Below are positions 15,830 through 23,657 of a stretch of DNA of 64,000 nt, one piece after another (positions within the stretch are counted from its first letter, which is position 1; each line of letters starts with the position of its first letter). Source of the DNA: Stenotrophomonas maltophilia (lineage in GTDB: Bacteria > Pseudomonadota > Gammaproteobacteria > Xanthomonadales > Xanthomonadaceae); NCBI RefSeq assembly GCF_002799155.1, contig NZ_NERD01000002.1, positions 2,480,001-2,544,000 on the forward strand, in the 5' to 3' direction. Made by a program: the position numbers and the translations under genes. The notes below the pieces were generated by a model that was given only the letters and a program-made list of their open reading frames with translations, had not been told where the DNA came from and ran no database searches.

Positions 15830-17740
15830 ATGATGATCGACTCTGCCCGCTATCCCCGCCTCGCGCGCATCCAGACGCCGGATGACCTGCGCACGTTCGA
15901 CGAATCCGAATTGAGGGCGGTTGCCGACGAACTGCGCGCCTACCTCATTGAATCGGTGGGCAAGAGCGGCGGACACTTTGCCGCCGGCCTGGGCGTGATC
16001 GAACTCACCGTGGCCCTGCACTACCTGTACCAGACGCCGATCGACCAGCTGGTCTGGGACGTCGGTCATCAGACCTACCCGCACAAGATCCTCACCGGCC
16101 GCCGCGACGAGATCCACACCGTCAAGCAGAAGGACGGCGTCGCGCCCTTCCCGAAGCGCGAGGAAAGCGAGTACGACACGTTCGGCGTCGGCCACTCCTC
16201 GACCTCGATTTCGGCCGCACTCGGCATGGCCATCGCCCGCCAGTCCGAAGGCGACGACCGCAAGGTCGTGGCGGTGATCGGCGACGGCGCGATGACCGCC
16301 GGCATGGCGTTCGAAGCGCTGATGCATGCCGGCGGCATGGAGCCGGAGCCGAACCTGCTGGTGATCCTCAACGACAACAACATGTCGATCTCCGAGGCGG
16401 TGGGTGGCCTGACCAAGATGCTGGGACGCGCCACCGGCAGCCGCACGCTCAACGCACTGCGCGAAGGCGGCAAGAAGATCCTGGGTGACAAGAAGAACAA
16501 CCCGGCGCGCTTCGTGAAGCGCTGGGAAGAGCACTGGAAGGGCATGTTCGTGCCCTCCACGATGTTCGAGGAAATGGGCTTCCACTACACCGGCCCGATC
16601 GACGGCCACGACATGCCTGCCCTGCTGTCCACGCTGAAGACGCTGCGCGCCTCCAAGGGCCCGAAGCTGCTGCACGTCATGACCACCAAGGGCAAGGGCT
16701 ACGAGCCGGCCGAAGGCGACCAGATCGGTTACCACGCCGTGGGCCCGTTCGATCCGGACAAGGGCCTGGTGGCCAAGGCCGGGGCCAAGAAGCCGACCTA
16801 TACCGACGTATTCAGCGACTGGCTGTGCGATGCCGCCGCCGCCGAGCCGCGCCTGTACGGCATCACCCCGGCGATGCGCGAAGGCTCCGGCCTGGTGCGC
16901 TTCAGCAAGGAGTACCCGCAGCGTTATTTCGACGTGGCGATCGCCGAGCAGCACGCGGTCACCCTCGCCGCCGGCATGGCCACCCAGGGCGGCAAGCCAG
17001 TGGTGGCGATCTATTCCACCTTCCTGCAGCGCGCATACGACCAGCTGGTGCATGACGTGGCGATCCAGGACCTGGACGTGCTGTTTGCGATCGATCGCGC
17101 CGGCGTGGTCGGCCCGGACGGCGCAACCCACGCCGGCAACCTCGACCTGAGCTTCCTGCGCTGCGTGCCGAACCTGGTGGTGATGGCGCCGTCCAATGAA
17201 GCCGAGTGCCGGCAGATGCTCAGCACGGGCCTGCAGCATCCGGGCCCCGCCGCCGTGCGCTATCCGCGTGGCACCGGCACCGGCGTTGCGGCCGGTACCG
17301 ATCTGTCGACCCTGCCGATCGGCAAGGGCGAGTTGCGCCTGCAGGGCAGCCGCATCGCCCTGCTCGCCTTTGGCAGCACCGTGGCCGCTGCTGAGCAGGT
17401 CGGCCGCGAACTGGGCCTGAGCGTGGTCAACATGCGCTTCATCAAGCCACTGGACCGCGAGCTGGTGCTGGCCATGGCCGACCAGCACGAGGGCCTGGTG
17501 ACGATCGAAGACAACGTGGTGGCCGGTGGTGCCGGTTCCGGCGTCGGTGAACTGCTCAATGCCGAAGGCGTGCTGCGCCCGATCCTGCACCTGGGCCTGC
17601 CCGACAGCTACCAGCACCACGCCAGCCGCGAGGACCTGCTGGCCGAAGCCGGCATCGACGCGGCAGGCATCCGCGCCGCTGTACTCAAGCGCTGGCCGCA
17701 GCTGGCGGCAGGTACCCCGCCGCTGAGTGCAGCGGGCTGA
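15830..17740 (+). CDS. dxs: 1-deoxy-D-xylulose-5-phosphate synthase
   Basis: 636 aa, full length. It condenses pyruvate and glyceraldehyde 3-phosphate to DXP, the first step of the non-mevalonate isoprenoid pathway, using thiamine diphosphate. Visible hallmarks are the N-terminal [20 protein letters not shown], the diphosphate-binding [14 protein letters not shown] with following NDNNMSIS, the transketolase-type [12 protein letters not shown] with the catalytic Glu, and the C-terminal transketolase domain. Tandem ATG codons at 15830 and 15833 leave a one-residue uncertainty. It is not clustered with ispA or xseB here. Confidence 0.97.
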   Translation: MMIDSARYPRLARIQTPDDLRTFDESELRAVADELRAYLIESVGKSGGHFAAGLGVIELTVALHYLYQTPIDQLVWDVGHQTYPHKILTGRRDEIHTVKQKDGVAPFPKREESEYDTFGVGHSSTSISAALGMAIARQSEGDDRKVVAVIGDGAMTAGMAFEALMHAGGMEPEPNLLVILNDNNMSISEAVGGLTKMLGRATGSRTLNALREGGKKILGDKKNNPARFVKRWEEHWKGMFVPSTMFEEMGFHYTGPIDGHDMPALLSTLKTLRASKGPKLLHVMTTKGKGYEPAEGDQIGYHAVGPFDPDKGLVAKAGAKKPTYTDVFSDWLCDAAAAEPRLYGITPAMREGSGLVRFSKEYPQRYFDVAIAEQHAVTLAAGMATQGGKPVVAIYSTFLQRAYDQLVHDVAIQDLDVLFAIDRAGVVGPDGATHAGNLDLSFLRCVPNLVVMAPSNEAECRQMLSTGLQHPGPAAVRYPRGTGTGVAAGTDLSTLPIGKGELRLQGSRIALLAFGSTVAAAEQVGRELGLSVVNMRFIKPLDRELVLAMADQHEGLVTIEDNVVAGGAGSGVGELLNAEGVLRPILHLGLPDSYQHHASREDLLAEAGIDAAGIRAAVLKRWPQLAAGTPPLSAAG

Positions 17741-17769
17741 GACCGATCAGAGACCCACAAATGAGGGGG

Positions 17770-17789
17770 AAGGTGCGGGACCGCACCTT
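17770..17789. terminator. Hairpin downstream of dxs
   Basis: AAGGTGCGG and CCGCACCTT form a perfect 9-bp palindrome with a 2-nt centre 30 nt after the dxs stop. It lacks a U-run, so terminator activity is uncertain. Confidence 0.4.
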
Positions 17790-17804
17790 CGACGGCGAAA
17801 GCGG

Positions 17805-17827
17805 GTAGATCCCCGCCATGCGTGGAG
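17805..17827 (+). repeat. Degenerate SMAG-like GTAG hairpin
   Basis: GTAG followed by ATCCCCGC-CAT-GCGTGGAG, 6 of 8 stem positions paired. The sequence is close to the element at 14831. Confidence 0.55.
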
Positions 17828-17866
17828 GGCGGAATCCTGGCGGCGTGCCTCGGCAGGCACCCGCGC

Positions 17867-18070
17867 TCAGCCGTAACTGACCGCTTCGACGAATGCGCCG
17901 CTGGCTTCCACGCGCACGGCCGCACGCTGACCGGTGTCGACAAAGTGCAGGCGGGCCAGGGTCTCGGCGAAGTCATAGGCACGGGCGCCATCGCGGAACT
18001 CGATCGGCTCCGGCCTGTCCGGATGCAGCACGCGCCACTGGCGCTGTTCGCATTGCAGGCGGATCAACAT
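17867..18070 (-). CDS. Small conserved-type protein, paralogue of the 24.1 kb gene
   Basis: 67 aa. The ATG at 18070 follows AAGGAG with good spacing. It aligns over its whole length with the 85-aa product at 24118-24375: both start with M-[LV]-I-x-[LV]-x-C, have QW about 4 residues later, and end with TGQ...VRVEA.G..V.AV. The pattern resembles small DUF2188-type beta-alpha domains, but that is uncertain. No enzyme motif. The upstream region has the palindrome ATCAGA-TTAT-TCTGAT. Confidence 0.65.
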   Translation of the reverse strand: MLIRLQCEQRQWRVLHPDRPEPIEFRDGARAYDFAETLARLHFVDTGQRAAVRVEASGAFVEAVSYG

Positions 18071-18204
18071 GCAGCTCACTCCTTGAGGCAGCGTATCGAT
18101 GACGGTGCGATGCCCATGCCGACTGGGGCACGCGACATCGCCGGGAGTCAGGGCACGCAAGGCACCCTGTTCGCAGACAATACGGCGTTCAAAATGTGAG
18201 CTGT

Positions 18205-18220
18205 ATCAGATTATTCTGAT
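18205..18220. promoter_or_regulatory. Palindrome between two divergently or tandemly read small genes
   Basis: ATCAGA-TTAT-TCTGAT is a perfect 6-bp palindrome in AT-rich sequence about 135 bp upstream of the 18070 start. It could be an operator; the regulator is unknown. Confidence 0.3.
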
Positions 18221-18244
18221 TTTCACGGGCTGAACCCGAAAAGC

Positions 18245-18802
18245 TCAGTTCACCTGGAACTGCGCCCGGCAGCCATCACTGACCCAGATGCCACGGCGAT
18301 TCCAGCCCCAGCTCTGGCCTTCGATGCAGGCGCTGCGCGAGTCCTGGCGGATCAGGCGTACACCTCGGCGGATACGGGCATCGCAGTACTCCTGGCGATG
18401 ACCATTGGAATGGCAGGTGACGACATCGCCGCCGCCCCACCCATTGCCATTCCCCCAGCCGCCGCCATTGCCGCCCCAGCCGCCACCGCGGCGGTACTCA
18501 CCCACGAATTCGGCACGGCAGCCCTGCGTGACCCAGACGCCATTGCGCGACTGGCCCCAGGTTTCGCCTTCCACACAGGGCGAACCGGACAGCTGGCGGA
18601 TCAACCGCGCGCGTCCGTCCAGGCGGCACTCATTGCTGCGGTTCTTGATCGACTCGCAGCGCACGATGCCATTGCCATCGCGGCCACCATAGCGGTCGTC
18701 GTCATAGCCGTAGCCATAGCTCTGCGCCTGAGCGCCACCGGCAGCCGCCAGCATCGGCAACAGGGTGCAGGCCAGGGTGCGCCAGGTGAGTGCCTTGCCC
18801 AT
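18245..18802 (-). CDS. DUF3011 double-domain exported protein
   Basis: 185 aa with signal peptide (LACTLLPMLAAAGGAQAQS). Two DUF3011 repeats, about residues 45-100 and 130-185, share the pattern C-x(n)-C, RLIRQ, C-x-EGxxWG, G[VI]WV and GCRAxF. They are separated by a Gly/Trp/Asn-rich linker (GGGWGGNGGGWGNG). GGAG lies about 8 nt upstream of ATG 18802. The conserved cysteines suggest disulfides in the periplasm. DUF3011 has no known activity to my knowledge. A paralogue lies at 30084-30593 with the same two-domain layout. Confidence 0.85.
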   Translation of the reverse strand: MGKALTWRTLACTLLPMLAAAGGAQAQSYGYGYDDDRYGGRDGNGIVRCESIKNRSNECRLDGRARLIRQLSGSPCVEGETWGQSRNGVWVTQGCRAEFVGEYRRGGGWGGNGGGWGNGNGWGGGDVVTCHSNGHRQEYCDARIRRGVRLIRQDSRSACIEGQSWGWNRRGIWVSDGCRAQFQVN

Positions 18803-18929
18803 CGAGATCTCCAGATGAATACGATGGCGCAAGCATCCGGGATTCACGGCCCGGCGCACAGAGGGGGGCGCAACGGCAGTTTTTCGCCATTCAAACAACG
18901 CAACCGGACCTGACTGGACCGCAGTGAGC

Positions 18930-19601
18930 TCATGGGCTCCCGTTTGCTGCCCCACTGGCCATGCCACCGGCATTACCCAGGCGCTCCTCGAACGCATAGG
19001 CGAACAGCTCGGCATCATTGCTGATGCCCAGTTTCCTCATCGCCGAGATGCGTTGCCGGCTGATGGTACTGACCGTGCGCCGCAGCCGCCCGGCGATCTC
19101 TGTGATCGAAGGCCCCGACACATACAGCCGCAGAACTTCCAGCTCCTTGGGCGACAACACCGAAAGCGATCGCTCGCGCCCACCGTCCTGCAGGCAGTGC
19201 GCCAACTGGGGGTCCAGGTAAATCCCCCCGCTCAACACGGTATCGACCGCCTTGCGGGTGCCATCCACGCAACTGCACTTCCACACCAGCCCGCGCACAC
19301 CGGTACGCATGGCCATGTTCAACGTGGTGGCATTGGTGACCATCGTGACCAGGATCACCGGCACTTTGGGGTAATTGCGACTCAATGCCTGCAGCATCGC
19401 CTGGCCGTCCGAACGGCCGACATCCGGCATCGAAAAATCAGTCACCACCAGATCCACCGGTTCTTCAGCCAGGATGGCCAGCAGGCTTTCTGCACATCGC
19501 GCCTCCGCCACCACGCGATGGTGCCCACCGGCCTCGATCACGGTGCGCGTGCCAAGCAAGACCAGTGGATGATCATCCGCAATGGCAATTCGAGTGAGCA
19601 T
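18930..19601 (-). CDS. LuxR/NarL-type response regulator
   Basis: 223 aa. The receiver domain (residues 1-120) has the acidic pair D9/D10, phospho-acceptor D55 (TDFSMPD), T86 and K108, all intact. The C-terminal LuxR helix-turn-helix begins at LSPKELEVLRLYVSG and ends in STISRQRISAMRKLG. It should bind DNA when phosphorylated. No histidine kinase is nearby. It is divergent from the GTPase/Roadblock/pilin gene string, and its receiver motif DxxMPxVGxxDG recurs in the stand-alone receiver at 23658-24149. This suggests it belongs to, and perhaps regulates, that module. ATG 19601 is preceded by a plausible promoter. Confidence 0.92.
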   Translation of the reverse strand: MLTRIAIADDHPLVLLGTRTVIEAGGHHRVVAEARCAESLLAILAEEPVDLVVTDFSMPDVGRSDGQAMLQALSRNYPKVPVILVTMVTNATTLNMAMRTGVRGLVWKCSCVDGTRKAVDTVLSGGIYLDPQLAHCLQDGGRERSLSVLSPKELEVLRLYVSGPSITEIAGRLRRTVSTISRQRISAMRKLGISNDAELFAYAFEERLGNAGGMASGAANGSP

Positions 19602-19644
19602 GCTGATTACCCGTCAATAGTCCACGCCGCAGTGCGCACTGGAG

Positions 19645-19673
19645 ACGCTAGTAATCATTCCAGGTTACGTCAA
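19645..19673 (-). promoter_or_regulatory. Possible promoter of the response regulator
   Basis: On the minus strand TTGACG (19673-19668) is followed after 17 bp by TAGCGT (19650-19645), giving a leader of about 35-40 nt. The -10 is poor. Confidence 0.35.
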
Positions 19674-19852
19674 CTTAATAATCACTCACTGCAATTGATT
19701 TCATCGCAGCAGAAACATCCGGCCAGTTCCATTAGTTGCAGAGAGCATCAAAAACACGAATGGCACAGCAGTTTTCCCAATAGTTTCATTCCAGAAAGCC
19801 AGGAGGGCCGCTTACAAAGTCAGCTCCGATCACTCGCTGCCCTGGACATCCC

Positions 19853-20560
19853 ATGGTCCGTTTCCGTCGTCAACCGTTTGAGGATCTGCAAGAGCCCTTT
19901 GAAGCAGAGCCACTGGCGCCGGCAGCATTGCCAACTGCCGCATTGCCGTTCGTACAGCAGTTGCGCCTGCACCTGACAAGCGATGGCGCGCTGCCACGGC
20001 GTTCGGCCCATGCCGCGATCATTCATGACGGGACCACCGTGTGCTGGCTGGACGCGAGGAACGACCGGATGATGACCACCGCACCCGCGCCGATCACGCT
20101 GACACTGCTGCAGAGACTACTGGGCGACGCAGACCCTCGGCTGAGCCTGGTACCGGTGACACAGGAGGTTTTTGTGCAGCGTGCAACGGTGTCCAGCAAT
20201 ATTCCGCTGCGCCTGACGCTGTGGAACGTTGCCCTGGTCACGGCCGGGCACGGCGTGCCGATCCCGCCCTTGCACGACTGCACCAAGTTGCGCCTCCGGC
20301 GTTGGCCAGACTTCCGCATCCTGGCCCATCGTCCCGATCACTTCCGGCTGTGCGCGCTGCTGATCAAGCAGGGTGCGTCCGTGCGGGCATGCTGCGACAT
20401 CCTCGATCTGCCACGCCAATCCGTGCAGTCGTTCTTCAACGCAGCGTTCCTCACCGCCTATGCCTTTCCCGTCGTGGGCGAGGACGCACCCGTGCGCCCC
20501 TCGCCCGCCGATGGCCTCGTCAATCTGTGGCGACAACTTCGCATCCGCTGGAGTGCATGA
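19853..20560 (+). CDS. Unknown protein, first gene of the GTPase/Roadblock string
   Basis: 235 aa, soluble, with no signal peptide. The C-terminal half has an organised helical segment (RPDHFRLCALLIKQGASVRACCDILDLP..SVQSFFNAAFLTAY) resembling winged-helix or tetratricopeptide-like effector domains. The N-terminal half contains strands ending SSNIPLRLTLWNVAL. I do not recognise the family. The stop overlaps the GTPase start as ATGA at 20557-20560, so translation is coupled and a functional link to the GTPase is likely. ATG 19853 has no clear ribosome site, and the 250-bp AT-richer gap upstream separates it from the divergent response regulator. Confidence 0.75.
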   Translation: MVRFRRQPFEDLQEPFEAEPLAPAALPTAALPFVQQLRLHLTSDGALPRRSAHAAIIHDGTTVCWLDARNDRMMTTAPAPITLTLLQRLLGDADPRLSLVPVTQEVFVQRATVSSNIPLRLTLWNVALVTAGHGVPIPPLHDCTKLRLRRWPDFRILAHRPDHFRLCALLIKQGASVRACCDILDLPRQSVQSFFNAAFLTAYAFPVVGEDAPVRPSPADGLVNLWRQLRIRWSA

Positions 20561-21108
20561 CCGTGCGTGAGCACAAGATCGTAGTGATGGGCCCACTCGG
20601 CGCAGGCAAGTCCACCCTCGTGCAGACCCTGACCCAGGGCACGGCCGTGGTGACGGAAGCCCGCAATACCGACCCTTCTGTGGGCAAGCAATACACCACC
20701 GTGGCCATGGACTATGGCGACATCGACCTGCCAGGTGGCGACCGCCTGCGCCTGTACGGATCGCCTGGGCAGGAACGCTTCTCCTATATCTGGCCAATCC
20801 TGCTGGCCGGTGCAGAAGGTGCCATCGTTCTGATCGATGGCAGCGCCAACGTGGGCACCACGCTGGCCGGGCGGCACCTGAGAGCCATCGCCGAAAGCGC
20901 ACCGGGCCTGCCCGTGGTCATCGGCTTCACCCGATGCGGCAGCACCGATGATCCGGTACAGCCGCACTGGCAGGACTGGCTGCAGGACCATGCGCCACAC
21001 CTGCCGGCATTGCCGCTGGACCCACGCGACATGGCGCAGGCCATCATTGCGATGGATCTGCTCATGAGCCAGATCGAATGCAATGCCATGGCGGCCCCCC
21101 ATGAATGA
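20557..21108 (+). CDS. Small Ras-like GTPase (MglA/conservon type)
   Basis: 183 aa. The P-loop is GPLGAGKST at residues 12-20. The switch II region reads YGSPGQERF (67-75), matching the G3 motif of Arf/Ras-like bacterial GTPases, but the G3 aspartate is replaced (GSPG instead of DxxG). The usual [NT]KxD base-specificity motif is degenerate, being GFTRCGS at the expected place, so nucleotide preference is uncertain. Similar proteins are paired with Roadblock proteins in Myxococcus (MglA/MglB) and in actinobacterial conservons. It overlaps the upstream gene by 4 nt and the downstream Roadblock gene by 8 nt, so all three are probably made in fixed proportion. Confidence 0.85.
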   Translation: MTVREHKIVVMGPLGAGKSTLVQTLTQGTAVVTEARNTDPSVGKQYTTVAMDYGDIDLPGGDRLRLYGSPGQERFSYIWPILLAGAEGAIVLIDGSANVGTTLAGRHLRAIAESAPGLPVVIGFTRCGSTDDPVQPHWQDWLQDHAPHLPALPLDPRDMAQAIIAMDLLMSQIECNAMAAPHE

Positions 21109-21472
21109 CATCGACCGCACATCGGCACTCGACGCGCTGGTACACGATGTCACCGGCATCCAGGCGCTCGTCGTTGCCAGCACTGATGGCTTCGCACTGG
21201 CCCAGGCCGGTCCGCAGGGCCATGTCGCCGATCGCCTGGCCGCGATGACCAGCTCGATGCTCGGCCTGGCCAGTGCGCTGGGTCGCGAACTGCACTTCGG
21301 TGAACTCGACACACTCATCCTCGATGCCGCCAACGGCAAGGTACTGATGCTCGCCATTCCAGGGAAGCAACCGCGCCTGCTGATGACGGCATGCGATCAC
21401 AGCTGCGTCATCGGCAACGTGTTGTGGCATGCCAAGCAGTGCGTGCGCGCATTGGCCAACACCCCGGACTGA
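21101..21472 (+). CDS. Roadblock/LC7 domain protein 1
   Basis: 123 aa, one Roadblock/LC7 domain: an N-terminal helix (ALDALVHDVTGIQALVVASTDGFALA), a central long helix (VADRLAAMTSSMLGLASALG) and closing strands (GKVLMLAIPG). The VASTDGF strand-turn is the classic Roadblock signature. Such proteins act as GTPase-activating or scaffold partners of small GTPases. The start at ATG 21101 overlaps the GTPase stop by 8 nt. A partner role for the adjacent GTPase is inferred from context. Confidence 0.85.
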   Translation: MNDIDRTSALDALVHDVTGIQALVVASTDGFALAQAGPQGHVADRLAAMTSSMLGLASALGRELHFGELDTLILDAANGKVLMLAIPGKQPRLLMTACDHSCVIGNVLWHAKQCVRALANTPD

Positions 21473-21475
21473 TAC

Positions 21476-21898
21476 ATGTCCCTCTCAGTACTCAGACGCC
21501 TCTTCACCCCCTCACACCCGCAACGGACCACTGAAATGAATATCGCCATCAACAAATGCCTGGACACGCTCATGCAGATCAACGGTGCGCAAGCCGTTGC
21601 TCTGGTCGACTTCGAAAGCGGCATGCTGCTGGGTGAAGCCGGCTCAGGCGTGGACATGGAACTGGCGGCAGCCGGAAACACCGAGGTGCTGCGCGCCAAG
21701 ATGAAAACGGCCGAAGCGCTGAAGCTGAACGACGACATCGAAGACGTGCTGATCACGCTGGGTCGGGCGTACCACGTACTGCGCCCGGTATCAGCCAAGA
21801 AGGGCCTGTTCTTCTATGTCGTACTGGACCGGCAGAAGGCAAATCTTGCCCTCGCCCGGCGCATCGTACTGGACGTGGAAAGTTCGCTGGCGCTGTAG
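21476..21898 (+). CDS. Roadblock/LC7-like protein 2
   Basis: 140 aa from ATG 21476, 3 nt after the previous stop; an internal ATG at 21536 (MNIAINKCLDTLMQINGAQ) would give a 120-aa protein closer to family size. The core has helix-strand-helix order: INGAQAVALVDFESGMLLGE, then AAGNTEVLRAKMKTAEALKL, then the closing strands KKGLFFYVVLDRQKANLALA. It differs strongly from the first Roadblock protein, so the pair could form a heterodimer on the GTPase. A 14-bp stem follows the gene. Confidence 0.75.
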   Translation: MSLSVLRRLFTPSHPQRTTEMNIAINKCLDTLMQINGAQAVALVDFESGMLLGEAGSGVDMELAAAGNTEVLRAKMKTAEALKLNDDIEDVLITLGRAYHVLRPVSAKKGLFFYVVLDRQKANLALARRIVLDVESSLAL

Positions 21899-21929
21899 CG
21901 CGAGGCAACGATAGACAGGGGATCGGAAC

Positions 21930-21961
21930 GCCGGGGCTGCTCTGGGGAGAGCGGCCCCGGC
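21930..21961. terminator. Strong hairpin after the second Roadblock gene
   Basis: A 14-bp stem with one T-G wobble (21930-21943 with 21948-21961) and a GGGG loop. There is no U-run. It may terminate the GTPase transcript or protect its 3' end, separating it from the pilin-like genes. Confidence 0.5.
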
Positions 21962-22007
21962 CTGTAGTTGCGCCGCGCGCCGTTCTCAACCGCAGGAGCT
22001 GCCGTCC

Positions 22008-22454
22008 ATGCGCTCTCGATCAACCACCCAGTCGACACGTCGCCCACGGCACTACCGGCCATGGGCTTCGGTCAGCATCGTCGCCGGACTGACAGCCACC
22101 TACGCACTACTGTTGTGTGCGCCCCGCTTGGATAGCGATGCCAGCCACACCCGGCTGCGCGACGCGGCCAGTGTGCTGGGCGGCGCCATCGCCGCCGTGG
22201 AAAACAGTTACGCCGAAGGCGATCTCACCGTGACCGACCAGCATCTGGGCCTGCCGGCCAGCACCACACACTGCGCGCGCCTGCGCGCCTCGCTCCCCGA
22301 TACCGGCCGCGCAGTGCTGACCTGTGATCTGCGCCAGGAGGGCAGCGTGCGGTGGCGCCGAACCCCTGCCGGCGAATGGCGATGCACCGCAAGCACAGCC
22401 GCCGTGCATGCAGCGCCGACGCCGTGCCCCACGGAGCTACGGCGCACTTTCTGA
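22008..22454 (+). CDS. Pilin-fold protein without a prepilin motif
   Basis: 148 aa. A basic N-terminus is followed by one hydrophobic segment (ASVSIVAGLTATYALLLC), but there is no G-F-x-x-x-E prepilin cleavage site. The rest matches the globular part of the two following prepilins: an A..L.GG helix end, AEG, then LGLP.S..HC, a later L.CDLR strand, W.C and a C-terminal PC. It is therefore probably a membrane-anchored relative that cannot be processed by PilD or assembled normally. It could cap, scaffold or inhibit the pilins. It lies between the Roadblock genes and the prepilin genes. Confidence 0.7.
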   Translation: MRSRSTTQSTRRPRHYRPWASVSIVAGLTATYALLLCAPRLDSDASHTRLRDAASVLGGAIAAVENSYAEGDLTVTDQHLGLPASTTHCARLRASLPDTGRAVLTCDLRQEGSVRWRRTPAGEWRCTASTAAVHAAPTPCPTELRRTF

Positions 22455-22590
22455 TTACTTGCAAAACAATCGTGCAGTTACTCAACACGTTCGACTTTAC
22501 CAGTTCTTGAATATACCCCCTGCTGCGCACGTGATTTTCTATGGCTGCACCACGAATGATCGTTTTCGTGGCCGAACCCAGGAAACCGCC

Positions 22591-23058
22591 ATGTCACAGA
22601 GGATTATCATGAACACCGTACTCGACCCGGCAGCACGCGCAGGCCCATCCCGACAGAAGGGCTTTTCCCTCATTGAGCTCATGGTGGTGGTGGCGATCAT
22701 CGGGATTCTGGGGATGGTTGCCCTGCCGCAGTACCAGCGGTTCGCGGCCAAGGCAAAGTTGGCGGGCGCCCTCGCAGAAGTCGCCGGTGGAAAAGTTGGC
22801 GTTGAATCACTCCTCGCCGAGGGCAGCGAGATCACCACGTCGGCATCGATTGGCCTGCCCGAGTCGAGCTCCCGCTGTACCTGGATCAGGGTGACAAGCG
22901 ATGTCACGGATGGAGCTACGAGCATCAACTGCGTGCTCAAGAGCGACGCTGTAATCGGCACCGGCAACCTGACCTTGGATCGCGACTCGCAGGGAGTCTG
23001 GCTCTGCAGGAGCGACATTCCAGACCAGAGCCTTCTTCCCCAGGGTTACCAGGGCTGA
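22591..23058 (+). CDS. Type IV prepilin-like protein 1
   Basis: 155 aa. The type III signal GFSLIELMVVVAIIGILGMVALPQYQ is present, broken here as RQKG|FSLIE, with the Glu5 needed for assembly; cleavage leaves N-methyl-Phe. The globular part has C-terminal cysteines and LGLPESSSRC-like features shared with its neighbours. It would be processed by PilD and inserted in or through the inner membrane as a pilin or minor pilin. ATG 22591 (AGGAAA upstream) and ATG 22609 (AGAGGA upstream) are both usable. It is shorter and less repetitive than a typical major PilA. Confidence 0.85.
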   Translation: MSQRIIMNTVLDPAARAGPSRQKGFSLIELMVVVAIIGILGMVALPQYQRFAAKAKLAGALAEVAGGKVGVESLLAEGSEITTSASIGLPESSSRCTWIRVTSDVTDGATSINCVLKSDAVIGTGNLTLDRDSQGVWLCRSDIPDQSLLPQGYQG

Positions 23059-23091
23059 TCGCACGCGCATGCGACTACACAGATTGCCAGG

Positions 23092-23111
23092 GCATGCAAT
23101 CAGTTGCATGC
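23092..23111. promoter_or_regulatory. Palindrome between the two prepilin genes
   Basis: GCATGCAA-TCAG-TTGCATGC, a perfect 8-bp palindrome 59 nt upstream of the second prepilin start. There is no U-run. It is either an operator or an mRNA-processing hairpin. Confidence 0.4.
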
Positions 23112-23169
23112 GTCTCCCCATTGGGTGCGCCGGCCGCGATGCAACGTTGATTTCCTGACGAAGGAACCG

Positions 23170-23652
23170 ATGAAAATGAAAATATCAAAGGCTGGCTGCG
23201 CATCGAACCACGCACACCACCAGCGCGGATTCTCTCTGATCGAACTCATGGTGGTCCTGGCCATCATCATGGTTCTCTCGCTGATCGCAGTGCCTCAATA
23301 CAAGAAGTTCTCTACCCGGTCCAAGCTGGCGGCGGCCCTGGCCGAACTGGCCGGCGGGAAGGCTGGAGCGGAGGCGTGGCTGGCCGAACAGGGGAATTTC
23401 TATGACTCAGACAACCGCAAGTTGGGACTACCTGAGAGCAGTGAGCGCTGTGAAACCATCGCAACACGCACTCGTGCAGATGGCGACCTGGAAATCAATT
23501 GCCTGCTGCGATTCGATGCTGGCTACAACCTGGGGACATGGCGAAGGAACCTGATGCTGATCAGGGACTCGGACAGTCATGAATGGCGCTGCTGGACTAA
23601 CGTCCACCATTACGACCTCCTGCCCAAAGGCTGTGGCTCCGACAATCCATAG
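23170..23652 (+). CDS. Type IV prepilin-like protein 2
   Basis: 160 aa. The leader ends HHQRG before FSLIELMVVLAI, so the cleavage site and Glu5 are intact. The globular domain parallels prepilin 1 position by position: ALAELAGGKAGAEAWLAE, LGLPESSERC, INCLLR, WRCW and LLPKGC. The two are diverged duplicates. AAGGAA just upstream serves ATG 23170 or ATG 23176. The stand-alone receiver gene follows after 5 bp, implying one transcript. Assembly genes (pilB, pilC, pilQ) are not in this window, so it must rely on machinery encoded elsewhere. Confidence 0.85.
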   Translation: MKMKISKAGCASNHAHHQRGFSLIELMVVLAIIMVLSLIAVPQYKKFSTRSKLAAALAELAGGKAGAEAWLAEQGNFYDSDNRKLGLPESSERCETIATRTRADGDLEINCLLRFDAGYNLGTWRRNLMLIRDSDSHEWRCWTNVHHYDLLPKGCGSDNP

Positions 23653-23657
23653 CCTGC

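Noticed and set aside
20557..21108. Arf/Rab-like eukaryotic gene transfer
   Set aside because: Base composition and overlaps match the neighbours; bacterial MglA/conservon-type GTPases explain it.
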